DNA of 64,000 nt from Cordylochernes scorpioides (Eukaryota > Arthropoda > Arachnida > Pseudoscorpiones > Chernetidae), in NCBI GenBank assembly GCA_030710605.1, contig CP092863.1, positions 138,974,994-139,038,993 of the forward strand, read 5' to 3'. The notes below the pieces were generated by a model that was not told where the DNA came from, searched no databases, and saw only the letters and a program-made list of their open reading frames with translations. Positions 48,164 through 61,102 of the stretch are shown piece after piece (position 1 is the first letter of the stretch; every line of letters begins with the position of its first letter). The position numbers were made by a program, and so were the translations under genes.

Positions 48164-49027
48164 TTTGGCCTTAAATACCCATTTCTTGGTTTCTCAAGAG
48201 GCCTCTGGGATCAAAAATCTTTTTGGTCGCAGTGGTACAGCCTACTCCACGCTGACGAGCGCCAACAGCGCGGAGGCAGCCCGAGCCTCCCTGGAAATGC
48301 ATCGAAGAAATGGAGATCAACTGTTTTCCCGTATTGTCACTGGAGATGAAAGCTGGGTGCATCATTCAACTCCAGAAACAAAACGACAAAGCATGGTGTG
48401 GAAGAAGCCTGAGGAAAGTACACCAAAAAAGGGTAAGGTCTCAATCTCTGCAGGCAAAGTTATGGCTATCGTCTTTTGGGACTGTAAGGGTGTTTTATTG
48501 GTTGACTATCTGCCCCCAAACACTACGGTTAACGCTGCGAGGTACTGCGAAGTCCTCACTAAACTCAGAGCTGCAATAAAACGTAAACGTCCTGGAATTT
48601 TGTCTCGGAAAGTGTTACTCGTCCTTGACAATGCTCGCCCTCACGCAGCTCGAACGAACCAAACGTTGGTAGAAAACTTCGAATGGGAAATTTTCACACA
48701 TCCACCTTATTCTCCAGATCTTTCTCCAAGCAACCTCCATCTTTTTTCCAGCACTCAAGATTCACCTTGGAGGGAAGCAATTTGCGAAGTGCATGATGAA
48801 GTGCAGGCGGAGGCGAACCACTGGCTACGAAGACAGGACACGGCTTGGTACAACAGTGGAATAAAAAAATTGCTACAACGGTACCAAAAATGTTTGGACA
48901 GAAATGGTGATTATGCAGAGAAGTAGTATACGAGTTGTATAATGAAAATAAAATAACTGCATAATTGTAAATAATGTTGTTAATTTGTTAAAAAATAGGG
49001 AAACTTATTTATTGGATGGCCCTCGTA
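48164..49027 (+). pseudogene. 5'-truncated mariner transposase relic, unit 3
   Basis: Asp at 48345 and 48627, Asn at 48732-48734 instead of the third Asp. One additional T in the run at about 48744 shifts the frame and so compensates for the downstream frameshift shared by units 1 and 2. The open frame therefore runs 253 codons to the normal mariner C-terminus (RYQKCLDRNGDYAEK), with about 18 altered residues between the two shifts. It still lacks the N-terminal domain and the third Asp. Confidence 0.9.
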
Positions 49028-49415
49028 GGTAAAAATCGAAGACTATCCAAAACACCTGCAAGAAAAGCATCTGTCAACAATTAAGTGAACATTCAAAAAG
49101 GCCGAGCTTGTCGGCATAAGTGAGAGACATCAGTACCAACATAAAGCCACAAAAAGATCTAAATTCGAATATACGTAACCCGCGAAAATTCAAAATTCGC
49201 GATACTTTTTGAACACACCTCGTATATATTACTTGTTACCACAGAGTGTGTGTAAGCTCGCAGGTAAATAGGCGCTAACTGAAAGAAAAAAGTTCCTTTG
49301 TTCAATATTAGTTTCCCGTTTATATTTTGTTCTCTCTTTTGTAAATCAATAAATATAATGTTTAATTAATATTTTTTGGAATCAGTTTCATTGAAAATTC
49401 TAAGCAAAGTCAACA

Positions 49416-49658
49416 GAATTCCGCATTGGGAACTTTTTTTGCTGAAAAAAAATTGCTCTACTGCCCCTCGATTTTTGTAATCTTTTTTATTCAATCCAAT
49501 TTTTATAATGTATTTTTATTACCTAAAAATAGTATCAGTATAAGATCCAGTTGTAATACTGTGGTTATAATTCGCACTGTGCAAGACATATGCTGTTTTG
49601 ATATTCCAAGATTACAGACAACAACATGGTAATAATAAATTGTGCATGCTTTATTGTG
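49416..49658 (+). mobile_element. 5'-truncated SINE body, unit 3
   Basis: Equivalent of 10016-10258. Confidence 0.65.
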
Positions 49659-49706
49659 TATAAAATGTATCTGTTGTTTTCACAGAATGTGTGTAAGCTC
49701 ACAGGT

Positions 49707-49832
49707 AAATGGTGATTATGTATAGAAGTAGTCTATGAGTTGTAAAATTGAAATATAATAACTGCATAATTGTAAATAATGTTGTTTATTTATTAAAAAA
49801 TAAGGAAACCTATTTATTGGACGCCCCTCGTA
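49707..49832 (+). mobile_element. Second mariner 3'-end fragment, unit 3
   Basis: Equivalent of 10307-10432. Confidence 0.75.
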
Positions 49833-49902
49833 TATATATGTGGTACAATTATATTGTTAAGTAGCTCTGCAACTCCGGTCACAAGAGGCCCCATGGGACA
49901 CC

Positions 49903-50100
49903 TGTCAATCATCCCTGAACTCCGGGGGTGGGGGCCACGGGTGTGAGGGGTTCTCGGAATCTGGTCGGCGGGGTGGCTGAGGTCGCCCATTAGGATTATC
50001 TAAACTTTGGGTAAGTTGTACTCTCTCTCTCCCTATAAATACCCCTTATAATAAATTAATGATTCCCAAACTTGCCCTTGCTTTATTTATCTCCGCGACA
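49903..50100 (+). repeat. 5' LTR of Ty3/Gypsy-like element, unit 3
   Basis: Equivalent of 10503-10700, paired with 52359-52560. Confidence 0.75.
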
Positions 50101-50201
50101 TATTTTGGCGGAGACGCTGGGTAACGTGACGGAAACTTCGAAGAAGTCGATATCTACAGGGACGTGAACCAATTCTTGAACTTTTGCCACAACGTATAAA
50201 A

Positions 50202-51358
50202 ATGGAAGACGACCACAGACCTACTGTTAGCGGATCATACCTCCCTTGTCAGCGCCAACGAGATCCTTCTACCTTTTCTGGAGATGGAAATATAAACCCT
50301 GGACAGTGGTTAAAAGAGTACTAGAGAGTGTTGAAGTAGAACAGATGGGACGAGACCATGAAGCTTGCCAACGTCGTATTTTACTTGAAGGGAACTGCTG
50401 GAAGGTGGTTTGATAATAACGAAGAATCACTCAACTCGTGGAGAATCTTTGAAGACGCATTCCGCGGTGTGTTCGGACTGCAGAAGGATTCTGCTCGACT
50501 TGTCGAGGAAGTTCTGAAGTCAAGAGCACAGAAGGCCGAGGAATCCAGCGAGTCATACATCCAGGAGATTCTTAGTCTTTTTCACCAGGTGAACCCTCGC
50601 ATGGAAGAAGGTGAGATAGTTGCTCACATTATAAAGGGAATTTCGGAGGACACATACCAGGTATTAGTGGCGAAAGACATACAGAGGTTAGATGAGATCC
50701 TGAAGTTTTTGCCGTCATCTAACAACCGTCAAGCACCGCAGGATCGGCCGTACGAAATTCGCCAGGTTGTCAAACGTAATGCCCATTTCATGTGTTGTCG
50801 ACTCAGATGATTTGGCCGCGTTAATTCGCCGCATCGTTAGAGAAGAGATACAAAAGGACTTCTCAGCACCTGAAGTGATCAATCCTCTCCGAGAGGTGAA
50901 CGCCCTGGAACAGACTGTGAGGGAAGAGGTCAGCCGTGCTCTAATACCTACCAGACCACAAGTCAACGTGGTACAATAACAACCACGAACGCCCTATTAT
51001 ATATCGACCGACCAACCTAACGCAGGAAGACGGATCAATGGAGAACCTACGACGACAAACCAATCTGCTTCCACTGCGGACGACCCGGACAATTTCGTCT
51101 GTTATTGTAGAAAACGACGGCAGATCTTCGCTGAAGCCAGGTCAAGGAATGGCGAAGAAGGAAGAAATAGTGGATTTTCGAGTCGACCCCCGAAATATGA
51201 TGCCGACAAACGACTATGTAACGCCCCAAACCTCGATGTACTTCTACCGGAGCTCTTCCGCACATCCAAGTCGCGCAAGGTCGCCAGCCAGAAGACAATC
51301 CCAGTCGCCAGTTTGTCGTTTCAGCTTTTCTCCCAAGCCTCAGAATGTGAATAATTAA
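50202..51358 (+). pseudogene. Degenerate gag, unit 3
   Basis: Frame open through GRWFDNNEESLNSWRIF, as expected for the family. An added T at about 50709 (gaagtttttgcc) shifts the frame after the gag core. The early stops and the zinc-knuckle shift are shared with units 1 and 2. Confidence 0.85.
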
Positions 51359-51442
51359 GTGGAGCGGCTTCTAACGGGGGTGAGGTCGCTATTGAGAAAT
51401 ATCCTCCAGGGTATATCGCCGCTGAAATAAAGAAAATTTTGT

Positions 51443-52058
51443 TATGGTCGAAATGATGGACGCAAAATTAAAGCATTGCTGGATTCAGGAGCAGACTTTT
51501 CTGTTATTTCGCACAAATTTCGAGGCGAACTAAAGACAGCTCTCTTCAAAGAACCAGGTCCTATTCTTAAAGCCGCAAAAAAATTTAATAGAGACCCTTG
51601 AAAAATGTGTCTTGAACATAGAAGTCAATGGTCTGAAGATATCCTTTGAATTTGTTGTTATGGTAGAATGCAGCCATGACATCATATTCGGATGGAACTT
51701 CTTCAAGGCCACCGAGGCCGTCATTGATTGTGATAGAAATGAACTCCATATCAGGGAAACCTCCATCCTGGAATCTCGAGAGGAGGAAAACCAGAGATTG
51801 TTTGCTTCCGACGACTTTGTCATCCCGCCTAAATCAATAAAGAAGATCAGTGTGATGAACGAAGAAATATGTGGTGTTAAAGATGTTTTAGCCTCAACTT
51901 CTAAGGACTTATTATTAAGAAAGGAAGTTCTTATACCAAACTCATTGGTTACATTTCAACACGGCCGAGGTAGCATTTGGGTGGCGAATGGAGCATCTTG
52001 GCCGCATTTGATTCCATTGGGAATGAATATGTGCACCATGGAGAGTTATGAGAATTAA
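51443..52058 (+). pseudogene. Degenerate pol protease region, unit 3
   Basis: DSGAD motif present; one base is missing right after the first codons, and the seven-A frameshift is shared with unit 1. Beyond it the frame is open for 148 codons to 52058. Confidence 0.85.
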
Positions 52059-52147
52059 AATATCTGCAGTCTTATTGACTCCAGCGATAAGTTACAAGAA
52101 ACGCAGCTAAAGTCACGTGAATGGTCACAAAAGATAAACCTTACTCT

Positions 52148-52358
52148 AGATACAGGGCTGTCTGAAATTCAAAGGTTACAGCTTTTTTCATGCTTTGACG
52201 AGTTTATTGACATATTTGACTTAGGGGGACCTCCTATTAAGCCCACCAGTACTGTGAAACACAAGATAAACACAGGAGACCACTCTCTTATCAAACAGCG
52301 GCCCTATAGAGTAGCACCAAGTGAACGACGACTAATTCAAGATGAAGTGAACAAGATC
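52148..52358 (+). pseudogene. Reverse transcriptase start, truncated, unit 3
   Basis: Same truncated RT region and the same junction with the LTR as in units 1 and 2, so the deletion predates the duplications. Confidence 0.85.
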
Positions 52359-52560
52359 TGTCAATCATCCCTGGATTCCGGGGGTGGGGGCCACGGGTGT
52401 GAGGGGTTCTCGGAATCTAGTCTGCGAGGGTGGCTGACGTCGCTCATTAGGATTATCTTTAACTTGGAGTAAGTTGTACTTTCTCTCTCTCCCTATAAAT
52501 ACCCCTTATAATAAATTAATTATTCCTAAACTTGCTTTTGCTTTATTTATCTCCGCGACA
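52359..52560 (+). repeat. 3' LTR of Ty3/Gypsy-like element, unit 3
   Basis: Equivalent of 12960-13160. The sequence after it (about 52650) differs from units 1 and 2. Confidence 0.8.
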
Positions 52561-52901
52561 TATTATATGTGTGCTATAAATCTGTTATATATTTTTAGTA
52601 ATTTATTTTGAATTGAGATTAAAGAAAAACAACACCTTATATATAAAATGTGTGTAATGTTCAAATTTCACCTCCTGTTGGATATATCAGCAAAATAATT
52701 GTATTTTTTGAACCAGATATAAATGACTATATTTGTTGATGTTTAATAAATCTTAATGAAAATGTCTCATTTTTCAAATATTTTATTTCTCCTACAAAAA
52801 AATAACTCGGTAAATACCTCATTTAGAACCCTTCTATGTGAAAATGGCATATATGGTGTTCTAAGGTATTTTTTATAGATTGATTTTTTTTACTTATTCC
52901 T

Positions 52902-53188
52902 AGTACATGTGGTACAGGCCATGATAATATTGGTGGGTAGAAGTTGGCCATTGCTTTTACTCTAAGTGCACCACATGTCTACATATGTGAAAAGCAGTTC
53001 GACTTTTGCATACACAAGTGTGCCAGAGCCCCATTTGGTTACTTGCACTCGTTGGTGGGGTTGGACTTTTGCAAGAATCAGAAACCATTAGAAAATTTTT
53101 TTAATCATAAAAAGTGCCCAATGCGGGAATCGATCCCGGGTTGTAGCGGCTGAAAATCAACAGTTTAGACCATCCTTCCACCGACGAC
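52902..53188 (-). mobile_element. tRNA-derived SINE, type 1, unit 3
   Basis: Equivalent of 33191-33477. Confidence 0.6.
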
Positions 53189-53427
53189 CCCCCTCTAACC
53201 CTAATCCTTCCATCTAAAATGGCAGAGAATGTGTTCTAAGGTAATTTTTATAGATTGAATATTTTGGCTAATAGAGAATTCTAAATAAAATTTGATAAAT
53301 CTTCCAAATTGTATGATTTGATCTGTGAAATTTGCATAAGCTTGATATATCTGTTATTCAGCTATTATGCAGTCATTAATTTCTAAGATGTTGTTCATTT
53401 ATACAGCCCAATAACGTACCATCTATA

Positions 53428-53607
53428 TACATTAGAACCTCCATGAGAAGACACTCCAGCTAGAGGACACCTCTCTATAAAGGACAGTTTTCATTGTCAG
53501 AATTACCATTTTTACTATTTAGCAACTCTCTGGTAAGAGGACACCTCTTCATAAAGGACACTTTTGCTCTTCAATTAGGTGTTGTCCTTTACAGGGAGGA
53601 GGTATAC
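53428..53607. mobile_element. Pogo-like MITE D, unit 3
   Basis: Equivalent of 14021-14202. Confidence 0.65.
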
Positions 53608-54106
53608 CAAATGAAAACACAGAGTTTCTTTCACAAACAAATCAAACCTCTACTGTCCTTACTGGGTTGAAAAAATACTGAAAGGGCCTGGCTCATCAAT
53701 GGTGAACTCTCCCAGAGGTTTCGCCAATTTAATCTACCAGACAGCTTGTTTAGAGCTCTAATACTGTATTGGATCATTCTGATTATATATGCTACACTGA
53801 AGGGTGGAATCTTAGAAATGGTATTGTAGCAAACTATGGACATAAGCTTTTAGGACAGTAGAATTACATATCTATATTTGCATCGATTGCTATTTCACAA
53901 ACAATAAGGACAAGGCCAGTTAGGTTGTTCATTTATTAAGGTTTCTCTGAGATGATCAAGGTTTTAAATGACATCTCTGCCTTTTTTTTTGAACATTTTG
54001 TACTTTGAATATTATTACCCTAACATTTTGTGAGTATTTTTAGCATTAATCGCATTTAAAAATTGGATATATAGTACGAGTTAAAAGGCAATCCATTAAA
54101 TATAAT

Positions 54107-54748
54107 TACAGTAGAACTACCTCTCTGTAAAGGACAACACCTAGTTACAGGGCCAAAGTGTCCTTTAGGGAGAGGTGTTCTCTTACCAGAGAGTTGCTAT
54201 AATAGAACTACCGCTCTGTAAAGGACAACACATAGGTACAGAGCCAAAGTGTCCTTTAGAGAGAGATGTCCTCTTGCCAGAGGGTTGATACAGTAGAACT
54301 ACCTCTCTGTAAAGGACAACACCTAGTTACAGAGCCAAAGTGTCCTTTAGGGAGAGATGTCCTCTTACCAGAGAGCAGCTACAATAGAACTACCTCTCTG
54401 TAAAGGACAACACCTAGTTACAGAGCCAAAGTGTCCTTTAGGAAGAGGTGTCCTCTTACCAGAGAGTTGCTACAGTAGATCTACCTCTCTAAAAAGGAGA
54501 ACACCTAGTTACAGAGCCAAAGTGTCCTTTAGGGAGAGATGTCCTCTTACCAGAGAGTTGCTAGAGTAGAACTACCTCTCTCTAAAAGACAATACCTAGT
54601 TGCAGAGTGAAAGTGTCCTTTAAAGAGAGGTGTCCTCTTACCAGAGAGTTAATGAATAGTAGAAATGGTAATTTTTCAAATGAAACTGTACTTTATAGAG
54701 AGGTGTCCTCTAGAGTGAGTGTCCTCTCATGGAGTATGTTCTACTGTA
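54107..54748. mobile_element. Internally amplified MITE E, six units, unit 3
   Basis: Six 91-bp units (about 54107, 54198, 54289, 54380, 54471, 54562) instead of seven, with a different mix of unit variants. Confidence 0.85.
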
Positions 54749-54855
54749 TACTGTTTTTAGGTTCTCTCTTTAATTGAACATCACAAGTTACAAAATGATT
54801 CCTTAGTAATTCCCCCCTCATCTTTTACCTTTTGACTTACCCCAAGTTTTTATAT

Positions 54856-55018
54856 GGTACAGACCATGATAATCATGGTGGGTAGATGTTGGCGACTGCT
54901 TTTAATGTAAGTGTACCACATGTCTACATAGGTAGAAAGCATTTTTCACTTACAAATATGCTTGTTAGCCCTGTTTGGTTACTTGCACTCACTGTTGTGG
55001 TTGGACTTTTGCAAGAAG
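54856..55018 (-). mobile_element. Headless SINE body, type 1, unit 3
   Basis: Equivalent of 15537-15702. Confidence 0.65.
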
Positions 55019-55035
55019 TTAATAAGAGGTTATAA

Positions 55036-55070
55036 ACACAAGGTAATAAGACCAGATTATTACCTTGTGT
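55036..55070. repeat. Perfect hairpin, unit 3
   Basis: Same arms as 15719-15753, although a base next to the hairpin differs. Confidence 0.8.
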
Positions 55071-55409
55071 TTAAAATCTATAATCCAAATTGTACCTTAT
55101 CATTAATAAGAGGTTGTCTCTTGTGTAAGAGATGACAGCCAGAGATCTACAAGACTGGGTAGGTGAATATAAAAGAAAACGTGATGGTTTGTTAAAATAA
55201 TTACAAAAGCATATATCCCCAAAATATTTTTTATTCTCATTTACAAAAAAATGAAGTTTTATTTACAAAGATGTTTTCTTGAATTCCTGTGGTATCCAGG
55301 AGAGGTGATGACAGGTGTTCCAGGATCATTCAAACAATCCTATACTGGAAATGGGGCAGTTCTAGTGGCTGTTTCTTGCCTGGAATATGTAGCAATCAAT
55401 AGAGTTTAT

Positions 55410-55770
55410 CCCAACTAATAGAATGGATTTTTGGGATCACATAAGAATTAATAGCAATGTGAAGTAAGGAATACAGAGAGGATTGCATTCAATAGCAATT
55501 GTTGGGAATGGCCAGCTGATGGCAGGCATTGAATAATGATGGGAATATGATATACATAGTAATGTGGGGATGGGTAACTGATGGGCACCATTGACGAAAG
55601 CTGGAAACATGGTATTCAATAGAAATTGTTGGGAATAGTCATATCATGGCAGGCATTGAAGAAGCTGGGAATATGGTATTGATAGCAATGTAGGAATTCT
55701 CACCATTGAAGAAGCTAGGAATATGATATTCAGAGTAATGTACGATAGGAAAATTACAATTGTGACAGTT
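55410..55770. repeat. Degenerate 57-bp-type repeats, unit 3
   Basis: Equivalent of 16090-16453. Confidence 0.6.
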
Positions 55771-56432
55771 GTTGATAGTTTGGTATGCGAACAGGCGTTA
55801 CGATCGTTGATAGTTTGGTATGCGAGCAAACGTTACAATCGTTGATAGTTTGGTATGCGAGCAAGCGTTACAATCGTTGATAGTTTGGCATGCGAGCAAG
55901 CGTTAAAATGGTTGATAGTTTGGTATGAGAGCAAGCGTTACAATCGTTGATAGTTTGGTATGCGAGCAAGCATTACAATCATTGATAGTTTGGTATGCGA
56001 GCAAGCGTTGCAATCGTTGATAGTTTGGTATGCGAGCAAGCGTTACAATCGTTGATAGTTTGGTATGCGAGCAAGCGTTACAATCGTTGATAGTCTGGTA
56101 TGCGAACAAGCGTTACAATCGTTGATAGTTTGGTATGCGAGTAAGCGTTACAATCGTTGATAGTTTGGTATGCGAGCAAGCTTTACAATCGTTGATAGTT
56201 TGGTGTGAGAACAAGCGTTACAATCGTTGATAGTTTGGTTTTCATTAGTGCTGTAAAGACCAGGATATCCTAAAGGATATTTGGTCATCAGTTGGTGATA
56301 TCTGTCGATCAAAAGATCTAGCCCGAGGGCGCAAGTAGTTTGGTATGCGAGCAAGCGTTACAATCGTTGATAGTTTGGTATGTGAGCAAGCGTTACAATC
56401 GTTGATAGTTTGGTATGCGAGCAAGCGTTACA
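55771..56432. repeat. 35-bp minisatellite with 96-bp interruption, unit 3
   Basis: About 16 units of the 35-bp repeat, interrupted at 56240-56335 by unrelated sequence. The interrupted unit resumes at agtttggtatgcg. Confidence 0.9.
56240..56335. other. 96-bp foreign segment inside minisatellite
   Basis: Not similar to the 35-bp unit. It includes an imperfect inverted pair (gaccaggatatcct and aggatatttggtc). It is absent from units 1 and 2, and about two repeat units are missing around it. Confidence 0.7.
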
Positions 56433-56602
56433 AATCAAACTGATCAGTGAGTTTACTAAATATATGTGCAGAATTCCTCTTTATAGATCGGTCTTAATAT
56501 GTGGTTATATATGAAGATTCGGTAAGTGATGGAAAATATTTAAAAAAAAATATTTGAAACATAGCATTCATAGTAATGTGAGTATGGTTTACATTCAATT
56601 AT

Positions 56603-57287
56603 TTTGGGAACATGGTATTCAATAGCATTGTGGGCAGATGATGGGGGGAATCAAAGGATGCTGGGAACATGGTATTCAATAGCATTGTGGGCAGTTGATG
56701 GGGTGAATCAAAGGATGCTGGGAACATGGGGTATTCAATAGCATTGTGGGCAGCTGATGGGGGGAATCAAAGGATGCTGTGAAAATGGCTTTCAATAGTA
56801 TTGTGGGCAGCTGATGGGGGGAATCAAATGATGCTGGGAACATGGCATTCAATAGCATTGTAGGCAGCTGATGGGGAGAATCAAAGGATGCTGGGAACAT
56901 GGTATACAATAGTATTGTGGGCAGCTGATGGGGCGAATCAAAGGATGCTGGGAACATGGCATTCAATAGAAGTATGGGCAGTTGATGGGGGAAATCAAAG
57001 GATGCTGGGAACATGGTATTCAATAGCATTGTGGGCAGCTGATGGGGCGAATCAAAGGATGCTGGGAACATGGTATTCAATGGTATTGTGGGCAGCTGAT
57101 GGGGAGAATCAAAGGATGCTGGGAACATGGTATTCAATAGTATTGTGAGCAACTGTTGGGGGGAATCAAAGGATGCTGAGAACATGGTATTCAATAGTAT
57201 TGTGGGCAGCTGATGGGGGGAATTAAAGGATGCTGGAAAATGGCATTCAATAGCATTGTGGGCAGCTGATGGGGGGAATCAAAGGAT
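56603..57287. repeat. 57-bp minisatellite, unit 3
   Basis: Twelve units as in unit 1, mostly without the indels of unit 2. A 2-base gain (acatggggtattc) is at about 56727. Confidence 0.9.
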
Positions 57288-58932
57288 AGCCAAGTTTCGA
57301 AATCCTTTATTCAATCTTCTTGAATATGAAATTCAATTGGAAGTTTCGTGATAGCAAACTTCACAGAATATCATGATATTTGCATTTATTTTGACGCTTG
57401 TAATAATTTCTGATTATCAAAAGAGTGTTTCAAACTGTGCCAAAAGGTTAAAAAAATCCATAAAGTGGGGCTTTTCATAGTCAAAAAGAGTTTAATGGAT
57501 TATGATCTATACAGTACATTTCCACAGATTAGGAGCTGCAAATTTCAAATATTGGGATAGTTTAATCTCATCTTTAGAACATAAAAAATATCAAATTAGC
57601 AATTTTCTCCATTCAATTGAGATTTTAGCTTTTGAAAAGCCTTCAATATCTTCATGAGAGATCGTGTTGATTTTCACGAGACGCGTGAGTTTAATTTTTC
57701 TGGCAATTTTTGAGAAAATCCAATATTTTACATCGTTCAACTATTGAAATACATAATTAAAGCTTTAATCGCTTAAGATGGGATTTCTCCAATTTGAATT
57801 ATTCAGTATTTGATAAAAAAAAGTCTTATATTTGATGAAATTGAGTGATTCTTTGACATAAAAGGAGGCGAAAATTCAATTATGTTGTGAATTCATACGT
57901 TCATTCTTTTTTGAAATGGTTTCAAAGAAATTATTGTGCAAATATCAAACCACGCCAACATTTTGAGCTTCTCCGTGTCTTACACGTTAAAATTTTCTAT
58001 ATATTCTGCAATAATATTTCTACAGATAGAGAACATTTCATTCTTTGATGTCACTGACAAACTTCCACTAGAATGCTTCAATTGTTAGTATATTGAGTTT
58101 ACAGGGAAGCTTTTGAGCCACGTTTTATAACCATGATATCATTTCTGGATCATTTCCACATTGAAAGAAGAATACTCAAGTATTGAATATGGCTGATCCC
58201 ACATATTTATTCTATTGATCAACAGAATATTGCTGGTTCTCGACAAAGAATCCTTGGAAAATTTGAAAGATTCACTGTTGTACTGATCATCTTGAGTGAG
58301 CAACTAGATACAAACACATTCACTTGTGTATTAAGACTCACAGATGTGCAATATCTGCTGAAGACAATTTCCAATCAATGATTTAGCAACGATCATACTT
58401 GATGGCTTGAAAGGTGCGGCAAATTGAATACTCGCGGTCTTGAAGAATACATCAAAATATAAAGATCATTATATTGTTTCTTGAAAGAAGCAAACGATTC
58501 ATTTCCATTTTTTTTTCTGAAGACATCTACAATGCTCAATACGTTGCTTTGTCATATTACAATTCATTTGAGTTCAAATCGTCATGATATCTTGATAATG
58601 CTTCAATAAGCAATGTTCATATTTTGATATCCGAAAAGATGTCTTCGCGATACTATTGTTCGACGTATAAACAGAACGTCTGGATCAAGTAAGATGATCT
58701 TATGTTGGTAAGATGCTCGATAAGTGACGATTCCGTTCTTCAAGGCATCGCTGACGAAGACGCTCCAATCTCCGCCAGTCTTGTCTCACAGTGAGATGCC
58801 AGTAGGATGGTGAGAGCCGCTGCCCAAATGACTCCAACTCCTCCTGAAATAACAAAATACATTGGCTAACTATGTTTAACATATATTTAGTCAGAAATAC
58901 TCATGTAGAATAGCTTTCTTTGAGTTTATTTA

Positions 58933-59345
58933 TATAATAGAACCTTCATTGGAGGGCACTACCCTCACGCTAGAAGACACCTCTTTCTATAAAGGACAGC
59001 TTTCATTTGTGGGGGCCGAGAGACTTCCTTCCAGCCTGCTGGGATGACAGACCACGCCGTCAACAAACATACAAGCGGGGCCATAAAATAGGAGATGACC
59101 ACCGCGGCGCGGCAGATCGGCGGAAGCCAACAGAACCAGAATAGACATTCTAGGGTGTTGTCCTCTTTGTCTTCCTCTGAAAATGTAGCTAATAAGTAAT
59201 ACCAATAAAACACTAACTTTGAAATACTTTCTGAGCCATCGCTAGACTAATAAATCGACACACCACACATTCCCGAAATTACCATTTTTACTAATTAGCA
59301 ACTCTTAGGTAATAGGATACTTCTATCTAAAGCACTATTTGCACC
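58933..59345. mobile_element. MITE A split by a solo LTR, unit 4
   Basis: Same arrangement as 19534-19945. Confidence 0.55.
59008..59267. mobile_element. Solo LTR (260 bp), 4-bp TSD, unit 4
   Basis: Same insertion and CATT flanks as at 19609-19868. Confidence 0.85.
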
Positions 59346-59855
59346 TATTCTCGGATGATTTTTTACCTCAAATTTTATGATTATAATTTTTCGAAAATGA
59401 TTCTATTTTAAAAACATGCTTAATATAAAGGCTACCTTCAAGTCCAAGCTATACTTTGATCTTAATCAAAAGGCAGAAAATCAATTTTTAAAAGACTAGA
59501 ACTCTGGTATCTGATATTGGCCACAGTGATTATATGTAACATAGTATGGTTTTGATCAACTCAGTTCTACTTACAGATAGAAATTTGCCCCGGCGTGTGC
59601 CATGCTACAATTTCGCAAGGTCATTGCCGACAAGGATGTCCCCAAATCTTTTCCGGTCTTGTCCCGTGGTGCGGTTGATGTTAGTAGACGTGTCGCCGCT
59701 GCTCAGACGACTCCTCCTGCATTACAAAATCTAACTTAAGTTTATTGAGATTTAAATTAGAAAATCCAGTTTTTCAAATATCACTAAATCAAACAATATT
59801 TCTAAACATGTACCAAAATGGCATATCTACCGTTGAAAAACATTAAAATAAAGCA

Positions 59856-60918
59856 TTTTGGTTCATCACTCCAGCATAGGACGTTAAGTTAGTGAAAAAA
59901 AATAATCCACAACACCCGTTTATGCAAATTAAAACAAACCTAAGACAAGCTGTATACCAAGGTCTTACCTCATGGTACGGTTGGTATCAGTATATGATGA
60001 GAAGGGTCGCTCCTCCCCAGACGACTCCTTCTGCATTACATAATATAACTTAAACTTCTTAAGATTTGAATTAGAAAATTCAGTTTCTCAAACTATTACT
60101 AATTCAATAAATACTTATAAACATATACCAAAAAGTGGCACCTCTTACTTAAAAATATATATATATCAAAACAATGCATTTTGGTTTATCACTCTAGCAC
60201 AGGACGTTAAGATAGTGATAAAATTGTTCCAAAATATACACGTTTATGCAAATTAAGCCAAAAGCTGTATACGATGGTTTTCGGTCTTACCTCATTGTGC
60301 GGTTGGTGTCAGTAGATGTATAGAAAGGTCGCCGCTGCCCAGACGACTCCTTGCCCCTCCTGCATTACAAAATATAGCTTAGGCTTCTTCTGGTTTGAAT
60401 TATAAAATTCAGTTTTCAAATATCACTGATTCAATCAATGTTTATAAACATGTACCAAAAGAGTCACCTCTTCCATTAAAAAACAAAATTAATATTTAAA
60501 AAAAAAAAAACATTTCGGTTCATCATCCCAGCATAAGACGTTAATATTGAGTTGAAAATGATCCAAAATACCAATTTATGCTAATTAAGCTCTAATACAA
60601 TCTGTATACCACGGTCTTACCTCAAGGTGCGGTTGGTGTCAGTAAATGTGAGAAAAGTCGCTCCTCCCCAGGCGATTTCTTCCTGCATTACAAAATCTAA
60701 CATAAGCTTCTTTAAATATAAATAAAGAACTATTCATAAACATATATATGGAAAATTGGTACTTATAAACATGCACGAAAAAGTCACCTATACCGTTTAA
60801 AAAAAAACATTAAAAACAAAGTCTTTTGGTTCATCATCCAGGTACAGAACGTTAAGGAAGTGAAAAAGAATAAACCACAACACCAGTTTATGCAAATTAA
60901 ACCAAAAGATAATCTATA
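59856..60918. repeat. Tandem 300-340 bp exon-bearing repeats, unit 4
   Basis: Three exon-bearing units as in units 2 and 3. Confidence 0.85.
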
Positions 60919-61102
60919 TACAGTAAAACTTTACTTTAGCAGACCCCTGCTAGAAGACACCTCTCCACAAAGGACAGTTTTTAGTTACAAAATTATTATT
61001 TTTACTATTTAGCAACTCTCCAGTAAGAGGACACCTCTCCCTAAAGGACACTTTGGCTCTGCAATTAGGTGTTGTCCTTTACAGAGAGGTAGTTCTACTG
61101 TA
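60919..61102. mobile_element. Pogo-like MITE B, unit 4
   Basis: Same TIRs as 21519-21700; the internal part (ggtgttgtcctttacag) is a different variant. Confidence 0.7.

Larger units (their letters stand above)
37597..57287. repeat. Macro-tandem unit 3 (about 19.69 kb)
   Basis: Third head-to-tail copy. Its left half is almost the same as unit 2. Its right half (from about 47.7 kb) carries private differences: six rather than seven MITE sub-units, a 96-bp insertion in the 35-bp minisatellite, substitutions after the 3' LTR at about 52650, and a compensating frameshift in the mariner relic. Confidence 0.95.
58703..60682 (-). pseudogene. Minus-strand exon cluster, unit 4 (five blocks)
   Basis: Blocks 60621-60682, 60291-60359, 59969-60030, 59575-59716 and about 58703-58843. 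All acceptors are TGCAG or TTCAG type; the first four donors are GTAAG, the last is AT as in units 2 and 3. The 60621 block is one base longer than in unit 2, which changes its entry phase but leaves the WGGATFLTFTDTNRTLR frame intact. Confidence 0.5.
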
